Notes under the pieces: generated by a model
The model's input: the letters and a program-made list of their open reading frames with translations, nothing else
The model's database searches: none
Told to the model about the DNA's origin: nothing
Assembly: GCA_039925865.1 (NCBI GenBank)
Contig: JBDSYA010000335.1
Coordinates: 1-19,398, forward strand
DNA length: 19,398 nt
From: JBDSYA01 sp039925865
GTDB taxonomy: Bacteria; Bacteroidota; Ignavibacteria; Tepidaquicellales; Tepidaquicellaceae
Reading direction: 5' to 3'
In this document: positions 1 through 6,047 of the stretch, piece after piece
Position numbering within the stretch: the stretch's first letter is position 1
Layout of the letters: each line of letters starts with the position of its first letter
Translations under genes and position numbers: made by a program

Positions 1-609
1 GTTATTCAGGGATTCGGAAATGTTGGTTCTGTAAGTGCTCAGCTTTTAAATGAAAAGGGAGTTAAGATCATAGCTATCAGCGATGTTTCCGGCGGATATT
101 ATGATCAAAAAGGTATTGATGTAAATAAGGCAATAGAATTTGTTTTTAAGAACAAATCACTTGAAGGAGGAAATTTCGGAACGCCTGTGACTAATGAAGA
201 ACTTCTTGAACTTGAGTGTGATATACTTGTACCCGCCGCAAAAGAAGATCAGATCACTGCATATAATGCAAACAGAATAAAAGCAAAATTAATAGTTGAA
301 GGTGCAAACGGTCCGATTGCCGCTGATGCTGACGACATCATTTCTAGTAAAGGAATAAGAGTAATTCCCGATATTCTTGCAAACTCGGGTGGAGTAATAG
401 TTTCATATTTTGAATGGGTACAGGATCGTATCGGATATTTCTGGGATGAGGATGATGTAAACAGCAGATTGAACAGAATGATGACAGAAGCTTTCGATGC
501 TGTCTATAATACAGCAGTTAAATATAATACGTCCTTCAGGCTTGGGGCTTATATTCATGCCATCGACAAAGTTTCAAGAGTATTAAAGCTCAGAGGCATA
601 TACGGATAA
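1..609 (+). CDS. gdhA: Glu/Leu/Phe/Val dehydrogenase family, glutamate dehydrogenase, C-terminal part
   Basis: The first base of the window is already in frame, so the 5' end lies outside; 202 residues are visible. Family knowledge: the enzyme interconverts glutamate and 2-oxoglutarate plus ammonia with NAD(P). What remains is the dinucleotide-binding Rossmann domain. It opens with the glycine motif GFGNVGS at visible residues 5-11, followed by the conserved stretch VEGANGP near residues 99-105, PDILANSGGV near 122-131, and SYFEWVQ directly after. The end, with R..AYI.AI..V....RGIYG, is typical of hexameric bacterial enzymes. Cofactor choice cannot be decided because the catalytic N-terminal domain is missing. 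An in-frame GTG at 187 is internal and not the start. The next gene begins on the base after the TAA stop, which suggests cotranscription. Confidence 0.93.
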   Translation, partial: VIQGFGNVGSVSAQLLNEKGVKIIAISDVSGGYYDQKGIDVNKAIEFVFKNKSLEGGNFGTPVTNEELLELECDILVPAAKEDQITAYNANRIKAKLIVEGANGPIAADADDIISSKGIRVIPDILANSGGVIVSYFEWVQDRIGYFWDEDDVNSRLNRMMTEAFDAVYNTAVKYNTSFRLGAYIHAIDKVSRVLKLRGIYG

Positions 610-1233
610 ATGAAATTAAAATATCTCTTTTGTATTTTTAGTTTTATAATACTAAGAGGTATTTCCTTTTCACAGGATAACCAGGTTTCGAATATTAATG
701 CGGTTGATAATCTGTTGGATGAAAGTCTTGTTCCCTTTAGCAATAAGCTTGTATTACTGGGAGAAGGTAAATTCTACAATATTATTACTGATGGAAATAA
801 AGAGCAACATTTGTTTCTTATTGAGAGTATAAAAAGAAAATTCAGTAAATACAAAATTTTAGTAAACGAAGATTCGGGTAATATTGACTACATTGTCTCA
901 ATAAAGAATCCGGTTATAAAAATAAAATACAATAATTTATTCAGTGACAGGTTATTAGGTACGAAAAAAGTTGCCCGTGAAGTTTCAATATCATACGATC
1001 TGGAATTGATCGATCAAAAAAATTCTTCTTCACTTTATCTTAATAATTTCAATAAAAAAGTCATCGATAGTTTTGAACTGGATAAGCTTAATATAGTTGA
1101 AGATCACAGATACAAATTTTCCCGTTCAGCCCTTCCGGAAGAAAATACTCTCAATAAATTATTATTTCCGGTTTTAATAATCGCAACCTCTGCAGCAGCA
1201 ATAATTTTATTTTTCATTATAAGAAGCAAATAG
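610..1233 (+). CDS. secreted protein with C-terminal membrane anchor, function unknown
   Basis: I do not recognise this 207-residue protein. Residues 1-21 look like a signal peptide: Lys-rich start, hydrophobic core, then SFSQ as a plausible cleavage site. Residues about 22-180 form a hydrophilic soluble domain with alternating polar and hydrophobic beta-like segments. Residues about 185-203 are a strong hydrophobic helix ending in IIRSK, so the protein is probably exported and held in the inner membrane by its C-terminus. There is no cysteine lipobox. The ATG follows the TAA of the dehydrogenase with no gap, and the BamD-like gene starts 24 nt downstream. The position suggests a cell-envelope role, but this is inference only. 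Confidence 0.7.
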   Translation: MKLKYLFCIFSFIILRGISFSQDNQVSNINAVDNLLDESLVPFSNKLVLLGEGKFYNIITDGNKEQHLFLIESIKRKFSKYKILVNEDSGNIDYIVSIKNPVIKIKYNNLFSDRLLGTKKVAREVSISYDLELIDQKNSSSLYLNNFNKKVIDSFELDKLNIVEDHRYKFSRSALPEENTLNKLLFPVLIIATSAAAIILFFIIRSK

Positions 1234-1257
1234 TTTAAAGCAATTAAAATATTAAGA

Positions 1258-2043
1258 TTGGAGAGTTTGAATTTTCACAATAGTTTTCTGAAACATTTTT
1301 TAACAGTTTTAATTCTTGGATTTAGTTTTTCCATATTTTATTCATGCGGTTCTTCTAAAGGAAGTGACATAACAACCGATGATCCTGAAAAGGCATATTC
1401 ACAGGCCAAGTCCCGTTATGACAAAAAAGATTATCTTGATGCAATAGACGATTTTAATCTGATTAAATTAAAATTTTCCGGCAGCAGTGTCGTAGACAAA
1501 GCAATTTACTTTCTGGGAATGAGTTATTATAAACGCGAAGAGTATATTCTCGCAGCCTATGAATTTGAAACACTCATAAAAAGTTATCCTACCAGCAGCC
1601 TCATTGAAGAATCAAGATATTCACTGGCAATGTGTTATTACAAGCTCTCCCCTGCTTTCAATCTTGATCAAACATATACAAGATATGCCATAACTGAATT
1701 TCAGAATTTTCTCGAGCTGTATCCGCGAAGTAAAAATGCCGGGCAATCTGAATCTAAAATAAAAGAATTAAAAAATAAGCTTTCCTACAAAGCACTTAAA
1801 AGTGCTGAGCTTTATTTCAATCTTGGCAATTATAAATCTGCGTTAGTTTATTATGATAATGTACTTGATGATTACTTCGAAACAGATTATTCTGATGACG
1901 CACTTTATGGTAAGATCCAGACTTTGATTATAAAGAAACAATATGACAAAGCAAAAAAAGAAATAGAAAGATTTGAAAGCAGGTTTACAAACAGTGAATT
2001 TCTTTCAAGAGTGAAAGCGCTTAGGCGTAATGTCCCCTTATAA
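1258..2043 (+). CDS. bamD: BamD-like outer-membrane assembly lipoprotein
   Basis: This 261-residue protein has a signal sequence ending in a lipobox (FYSC, lipidated Cys about residue 30) followed by a chain of tetratricopeptide-like repeats. The pattern (A...Y..K.Y..AI..F..., then LG.SYYK..EY..A..EFE.LI..YP.S) is that of BamD/YfiO, which works with BamA to insert beta-barrel proteins into the outer membrane. Length and repeat layout fit the family (about 245-290 residues). No ATG lies ahead of the signal sequence. The start is TTG at 1258, with a second in-frame TTG at 1267; neither has a convincing ribosome site, so the start is uncertain by a few codons. The thioesterase gene starts 3 nt after the stop, indicating an operon. 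Similar TPR lipoproteins exist, but the length and N-terminal pattern favour BamD. Confidence 0.85.
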   Translation: MESLNFHNSFLKHFLTVLILGFSFSIFYSCGSSKGSDITTDDPEKAYSQAKSRYDKKDYLDAIDDFNLIKLKFSGSSVVDKAIYFLGMSYYKREEYILAAYEFETLIKSYPTSSLIEESRYSLAMCYYKLSPAFNLDQTYTRYAITEFQNFLELYPRSKNAGQSESKIKELKNKLSYKALKSAELYFNLGNYKSALVYYDNVLDDYFETDYSDDALYGKIQTLIIKKQYDKAKKEIERFESRFTNSEFLSRVKALRRNVPL

Positions 2044-2046
2044 AAT

Positions 2047-2529
2047 ATGATTAATAAAACCGTTAAAGCTTCACAGGTGGAAATGATCGAATTAGTCCTT
2101 CCAAATGACACTAACATACTTGGAAACCTGCTTGGCGGAAGACTTATGCACTGGATTGATATAGCAGGTGCTCTTACCGCTTCCCGCCACTGTAATACTG
2201 TAGCAGTAACAGCTGCTGTCAGTGATCTTAATTTTCATCATCCGATTCTTCTTGGAAATATAGTTCGCTTAAAAGCATCTGTAAACAGGGCATTTGTTAC
2301 TTCAATGGAAGTAGGTGTCAAAGTTGAAGTTGAAGATATCAGGACGGGCAGGATCTCACATTCAAATAGCGCTTACCTTACTTTTGTGAGCATAGATCCG
2401 GAAACAAAAATGAAAGTAAAGGTTTCACGTATCATACCTGAAACTGAAGAGGAATTAAGAAGATTTGAAAATGCATTAACACGCCGGGAGCAAAGATTTT
2501 CTGAACATCACGGGATTATACAAAATTAA
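2047..2529 (+). CDS. acyl-CoA thioesterase, hotdog fold (YciA/BFIT type)
   Basis: This cytosolic protein of 160 residues should hydrolyse acyl-CoA esters to free acid and CoA. The hallmark of the 4HBT acyl-CoA hydrolase family is visible: LPNDTN.LGNLLGG.LMHWID at residues 18-38, with Asn23, the Gly30-Gly31 pair at the start of the hotdog helix, and Asp38 at the usual catalytic position. It is followed by ASRHC and by the beta strand with LNFHHPI. Most relatives have LFGG where this one has LLGG, a mild change. Chain-length preference cannot be read from the sequence. The gene lies 3 nt after bamD and 47 nt before ccmA, so it may share a transcript with both. Confidence 0.9.
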   Translation: MINKTVKASQVEMIELVLPNDTNILGNLLGGRLMHWIDIAGALTASRHCNTVAVTAAVSDLNFHHPILLGNIVRLKASVNRAFVTSMEVGVKVEVEDIRTGRISHSNSAYLTFVSIDPETKMKVKVSRIIPETEEELRRFENALTRREQRFSEHHGIIQN

Positions 2530-2576
2530 TAAACTCACCATTATTCACTTCGTAACAAATATTACTACTACTGTAA

Positions 2577-3218
2577 ATGAGCAATATTGAAATAGTCTGC
2601 CAGAATATTTCGAAAAGTTTCTCCGGTAAAAATGTTTTCGTAAACCTCAGCTTCAAAATCTCATCCGGAAAATCTCTGAGCATCACCGGCAAAAACGGTT
2701 CAGGCAAATCCACATTGATAAAAATAATTGCAAATCTCCTAAATCCGACAAAGGGTGATATCAAAATATACAATAATGGTTTGAACATACCGAAAGAGAA
2801 TTGGTATTTAAGTACCGGATTGATCTCACCATATATAAATTTGTACGATGAACTTACCGGATTTGAAAATCTTGATTTTTTTTATAAACTTAAATCACAG
2901 AAATCTTTTATTGAATCGGAAATAATAGATCACCTTTTGAATGAGGTAAATCTTTATGACAGGAAAAATGAATATTTGAAAAATTATTCTTCAGGAATGA
3001 AGCAACGATTAAAACTTGCATTTGCTTTGATTAATAATCCTCCGATACTTCTTATGGATGAACCCGGATCTAACCTCGACAATGAGGGTATTGAGCTAAT
3101 TAAAAAGGTCTCCCGATTACAGATGCAGCGGGGAATACTTTTAATTGCAACAAACGATGAAAAGGATAAAGAACTTTGTGAAAACTCAATTAATATTGAA
3201 GAATACAAAAATGCGTGA
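2577..3218 (+). CDS. ccmA: heme exporter ATP-binding protein CcmA
   Basis: This is the ATPase of the CcmABCD complex, which releases heme-loaded CcmE in cytochrome c maturation. The 213 residues match the short CcmA length. Walker A is GKNGSGKST at 38-46, the signature is YSSGMKQ at 137-143, and Walker B with its glutamate is LLMDEP at 158-163, followed by a D-loop (SNLD). Two normally conserved positions differ: around residues 83-86 the Q-loop reads ISPY without glutamine, and the switch (H-loop) histidine is replaced by Asn193 in IATND. ATP binding looks intact; hydrolysis may differ from textbook ABC proteins, unless this is normal for the clade. It overlaps ccmB by 8 nt. Identity rests on motifs plus the Ccm neighbours. 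Confidence 0.9.
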   Translation: MSNIEIVCQNISKSFSGKNVFVNLSFKISSGKSLSITGKNGSGKSTLIKIIANLLNPTKGDIKIYNNGLNIPKENWYLSTGLISPYINLYDELTGFENLDFFYKLKSQKSFIESEIIDHLLNEVNLYDRKNEYLKNYSSGMKQRLKLAFALINNPPILLMDEPGSNLDNEGIELIKKVSRLQMQRGILLIATNDEKDKELCENSINIEEYKNA

Positions 3219-3882
3219 TCTTTACCGGACATCATTATTAATTTTCAAAAAGGACATTAGATCTGAATTAAGAACTAGATATGTAATTAATTCACTTGTA
3301 ATGTTTGTTTTAATTATTATTTCAATAATAAAATTTTCTTTAGGGGAAGAAATAGTTGATGATGAAATATTAACAGGTTTGTTATGGATAGCGATATTTT
3401 TTTCAGCTTCAAACGGTCTTTCAAGAACTTTCGTTAAAGAAGAGGATAAAGAAACTTCAGCAGCTTTGAAACTTTCTGCTGACCCTTCTGCAATAATTAT
3501 CGGCAAAATGATATTCAATCTTTTCCTGAGCTATGCAATAAATATTTTAATTATTACATTGTTCGTTCTGATAACGGACTATCATGTAAAAAATATTTCA
3601 GGTTTTATTTTGATCATTTTCATTGGTAATCTTGGATTAGTCTCGGCATCAACTATAATTGCCGCTATCATTTCAAAAGCAAACAATAAAGGAACACTCT
3701 ATCCTGTACTCTCTTTCCCCATACTTCTACCTTTGATCGTTACTGCGGTAAATGCCACTAAGCTGGCAAGCATAGGAGTAAGCACAGAAAAGCTTATGGG
3801 TGAACTTCAGATACTTATTTCATATTCGATCGTAGTTATAACTGCATCACTGATGCTTTTTAAATATATATGGGAAGATTAA
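3211..3882 (+). CDS. ccmB: heme exporter membrane protein CcmB
   Basis: This 223-residue inner-membrane protein is the permease partner of CcmA. I chose the ATG at 3211. The longer reading from 3145 would add 22 residues that lie inside ccmA, while the shorter form gives the usual family length (about 220) and the typical opening: a short amphipathic N-terminus with FKKDIRSELR, then a membrane helix. About six hydrophobic segments follow, near residues 22-40, 51-65, 97-125, 131-155, 165-185 and 200-217. A loop containing RTFVKEEDKETSAALKLS matches the conserved cytoplasmic loop of CcmB. The 8-nt overlap with ccmA (3211-3218) implies translational coupling. The next gene starts 88 nt later, behind a possible promoter. 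Confidence 0.9.
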   Translation: MRDLYRTSLLIFKKDIRSELRTRYVINSLVMFVLIIISIIKFSLGEEIVDDEILTGLLWIAIFFSASNGLSRTFVKEEDKETSAALKLSADPSAIIIGKMIFNLFLSYAINILIITLFVLITDYHVKNISGFILIIFIGNLGLVSASTIIAAIISKANNKGTLYPVLSFPILLPLIVTAVNATKLASIGVSTEKLMGELQILISYSIVVITASLMLFKYIWED

Positions 3883-3891
3883 TTAATTGAA

Positions 3892-3922
3892 TTGGCTAAA
3901 AGGAATTTTTAGGGTAATTTTG
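3892..3922 (+). promoter_or_regulatory. putative Bacteroidota-type promoter ahead of the second ccm block
   Basis: A TTG at 3892-3894 is followed after 20 nt by TAATTTTG at 3915-3922, which fits the TAnnTTTG minus-7 box and 19-21 nt spacing known for Bacteroidota primary sigma factor promoters. Transcription would start near 3926-3930, about 40 nt before the TPR lipoprotein gene. The minus-33 element is only TTG rather than TTTG. It would let the block from the lipoprotein to ccmF be expressed apart from ccmAB. Confidence 0.4.
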
Positions 3923-3970
3923 AACGTTGTCAATTGAATCACTCCTACATTATTAAATTATAAAAATTTT

Positions 3971-4417
3971 ATGAAATTATTCCTATCGGTATTTACATTT
4001 CTGATATGCCTTAGTGGCTGTTCAAAAATGGAGGATAAAAAAATCTCCGAAGAAAATAAAATGTCTTCTAAAAATGACCCGGCTGTTGTGCCTCAGGATA
4101 AAACTCAAACTGAAAATAACTCCGGAGGACAGAGTGATGAGAAGGCATCTGAATTTGTAAAAGTAGCGAATGATGCAATCGAAAAATATTCACAGGAAAA
4201 ATCAGATATTAATAAAAAAGAAGTTGTAGCCACATGTGTTTCTGCCGGTAATTACCTTATGTTTGAAGCAAACCTCCCCGCACGTGAAAAGTACAGACCT
4301 GCTCTAAAGTATTATCGTAAGGCGCTTGAACTTGATCCCACGAATATAGAAGCAATGAAAAATAAAAAACAAATAGAAGATATTTACGAACAAATGGGAA
4401 TGCCTATCCCGCAGTAA
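3971..4417 (+). CDS. small TPR lipoprotein inside the ccm cluster
   Basis: This 148-residue protein has a lipoprotein signal peptide with lipobox LSGC (Cys about 17). A low-complexity hydrophilic linker follows at about residues 18-60, rich in Lys, Glu, Asn and Ser. The C-terminal helical part holds one clear tetratricopeptide unit: YRPALKYYRKALELDPTN and the helix after it, near residues 106-140. The exact function is unknown. It lies between ccmB and the acetyltransferase/ccmC pair, 8 nt ahead of the former. Periplasmic TPR domains are used by CcmH/CcmI to hold apocytochrome c in classical systems, and those genes are missing here, so a replacement role is conceivable but unproven. A generic TPR lipoprotein is the safe reading. 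Confidence 0.75.
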   Translation: MKLFLSVFTFLICLSGCSKMEDKKISEENKMSSKNDPAVVPQDKTQTENNSGGQSDEKASEFVKVANDAIEKYSQEKSDINKKEVVATCVSAGNYLMFEANLPAREKYRPALKYYRKALELDPTNIEAMKNKKQIEDIYEQMGMPIPQ

Positions 4418-4424
4418 TTTTAAA

Positions 4425-4826
4425 ATGCAAATAACTTACAAGATTAACACTCCGATTACCGCTGAACAAGTATCAGAACTTTTCATAAAATCCGGAATTA
4501 ACCGGCCTTCGGATGATCTTCCCAGAATCAGAAAAATGCTTGATAACTCTAACCTGATAATTACTGCGTGGTCTGAAGAAAAAATTGTAGGCATTGCAAG
4601 AAGTCTCACAGATTTTTGTTATTGCTGTTATCTCTCCGATCTTGCAGTTGATATCGAATTTCAGAAATCTGGTATCGGTAAGGAACTCATCAACCGTACC
4701 CGGGAAGCAATTACTGATCAGTCAATGTTGCTTCTTTTGTCGGCCCCGCTTGCAATGGACTACTATCCTAAAGTAGATTTTGAAAGAACCGATAAGGCTT
4801 TTATAATCAACAGAAAAGGTATATGA
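4425..4826 (+). CDS. GNAT-family N-acetyltransferase coupled to ccmC
   Basis: This 133-residue cytosolic protein has the GNAT acyl-CoA-binding core: a strand with LSDLAVDIEFQ followed by the pyrophosphate-binding turn QKSGIGKEL (Gln80, Gly83, Gly85). An N-terminal strand reads IVGIARSLTD. The C-terminus carries LLSAPLAMDYYPKVDFER, which resembles the Y.k.GF end of small GNAT proteins. The acceptor substrate cannot be deduced. The stop codon overlaps the ATG of ccmC by 4 nt (ATGA), a coupling usually seen between genes that are expressed together. A run with Cys at residues 65, 67 and 68 (FCYCCY) is unusual for a cytosolic enzyme. Confidence 0.85.
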   Translation: MQITYKINTPITAEQVSELFIKSGINRPSDDLPRIRKMLDNSNLIITAWSEEKIVGIARSLTDFCYCCYLSDLAVDIEFQKSGIGKELINRTREAITDQSMLLLLSAPLAMDYYPKVDFERTDKAFIINRKGI

Positions 4827-5488
4827 ACATTTTTTTTAAAATCCTGATCTTCATTACGATCTCGGCGGTAATAATTACCGGAATACTCCTTCCTATTCCG
4901 AACATCCCCGCATTGGGTGATAAGGCTCGTGTACTTTATTTTCATGTACCTATGTCTTGGATAGCGGTAGTTGCTTTCTTTATGTCAATGTGGTATTCAA
5001 TAAAATATTTAAGAACACGTGAGCTTGATTACGATATAAAATCATATTCCGCCGCACAGCTTGGTTTTTTATTCTGCATTCTTGCAACTGCCACAGGTTC
5101 ATTATGGGCAAAATTTAATTGGGGTTCTTTTTGGAACTGGGATCCCAGACAAACTTCAATATTTATTTTGCTGATAATTTATGGTGCATATTTTGCACTA
5201 AGATCTGCAACTGATTCTGATGAACGTCGCGCAAGACTTTCATCTGTTTATTCAATCCTTGCCGGTGTAACAGTCCCTTTTTTTGTTTTTATAATGCCGA
5301 GAATTGTAGAGAGTCTCCATCCTGATCCTATCATTAACAGCCAGGGAAAGATTAACATGGATAGTACGATGTTTATTATTTTTTTGACTTCATTAGTTGG
5401 ATTTACAATGTTATTTTTGTGGATCTTAAATTTAAAAATTAGAATTGAACGATTGCAGTTCACTGAAACAAGGAGCATTTCGGACTAA
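4823..5488 (+). CDS. ccmC: heme exporter/handling protein CcmC
   Basis: CcmC loads heme onto CcmE on the outer face of the inner membrane. The 221 residues include about six hydrophobic helices and the tryptophan-rich heme-handling signature (WWD domain) at residues 95-111, with WGSFWNWDPRQTS. The two external histidines that ligate heme in the family are present: His41 in YFHVPMSW and His166 in ESLHPDP. The length is slightly below that of the E. coli protein. The start overlaps the acetyltransferase stop by 4 nt, and the stop shares one base with the ccmD start, so the three genes are translationally linked. Confidence 0.95.
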   Translation: MNIFFKILIFITISAVIITGILLPIPNIPALGDKARVLYFHVPMSWIAVVAFFMSMWYSIKYLRTRELDYDIKSYSAAQLGFLFCILATATGSLWAKFNWGSFWNWDPRQTSIFILLIIYGAYFALRSATDSDERRARLSSVYSILAGVTVPFFVFIMPRIVESLHPDPIINSQGKINMDSTMFIIFLTSLVGFTMLFLWILNLKIRIERLQFTETRSISD

Positions 5489-5631
5489 TGAGTTTGTATG
5501 ATTTTCTGGAAAATAATTCCATGTACATTGTGATGCTGATCGTTTTTATTATATGGATTGGAATATTCGGTTATATCTGGACACTGGATAAAAAAGTAAA
5601 AAAACTTGAACAAAGTAAAAGATCTGATTAA
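5488..5631 (+). CDS. ccmD: CcmD-family small membrane protein
   Basis: This 47-residue ORF begins at ATG 5488, overlapping the ccmC stop by one base (TAATG), and ends with TAA at 5629-5631. It has a short N-terminus (MSLYDFLENNSMY), one hydrophobic helix at about residues 12-31, and a basic, charged tail (LDKKVKKLEQSKRSD). This layout is that of CcmD, which stabilises the CcmABC complex and helps release holo-CcmE; the LDKKxKxLE tail matches what I recall of Bacteroidota CcmD proteins. Position between ccmC and ccmE supports the call. ccmE begins 11 nt after the stop. Confidence 0.88.
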   Translation: MSLYDFLENNSMYIVMLIVFIIWIGIFGYIWTLDKKVKKLEQSKRSD

Positions 5632-5642
5632 TTTATATTAGT

Positions 5643-6041
5643 ATGACCAAAAAATCAAAAACAATACTAGGAGTTTTGATCATTATAGTTTTCCTTGCAA
5701 TAGGATTTATGTCTTTCATAGACAGTAAAATTGAATATGTGAACTTTGACGAAGCAAAAGACCGGTTGAGGACAGTTGAGGTTAAAGGGCATTGGATAAA
5801 AGGCAAAGAATCGAAGTTTGATGCCTCAACCAATACATTTTCTTTTTATATGGTCGATGATAATAAAAATGAAATGAAGGTCATCTTAGATGGAGCTAAG
5901 CCGAATAATTTTGATGTTGCTGAAGCAATTGTTGCTAAAGGTAAAGTTAAAGATGATAGCTTTTATGCTAAAGATGTTTTAACCAAATGCCCTTCTAAGT
6001 ATGAGGCTGACGGAAAAGAAATTCAGGAGAAGGCGAATTAA
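5643..6041 (+). CDS. ccmE: cytochrome c maturation heme chaperone CcmE, cysteine (CxxxY) type
   Basis: CcmE binds heme covalently in the periplasm and hands it to CcmF. The 132 residues show a single N-terminal membrane anchor (about 8-26) and an OB-fold beta domain (about 30-118), with V.VKGHWIKGKESKF and a strand near FYMVDDNKNEMKV. The heme-binding site normally reads HxxxY. Here it is CPSKY, Cys116 and Tyr120, so the heme-binding histidine is replaced by cysteine. Such CxxxY forms are known from some archaea and sulfate reducers whose Ccm systems lack CcmG and CcmH. The tail after Tyr120 is short and charged. It lies 6 nt before ccmF and in the same operon as ccmC and ccmD. Confidence 0.93.
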   Translation: MTKKSKTILGVLIIIVFLAIGFMSFIDSKIEYVNFDEAKDRLRTVEVKGHWIKGKESKFDASTNTFSFYMVDDNKNEMKVILDGAKPNNFDVAEAIVAKGKVKDDSFYAKDVLTKCPSKYEADGKEIQEKAN

Positions 6042-6047
6042 TAAAGT

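Noticed and set aside
3145..3210. Longer ccmB starting at 3145
   Set aside because: The extra 22 residues lie within ccmA, and the ATG at 3211 gives the normal family length and N-terminus.
4594..4945. Small ORFs overlapping the acetyltransferase and ccmC
   Set aside because: They are out-of-frame or antisense to well-supported genes and have no domain features.
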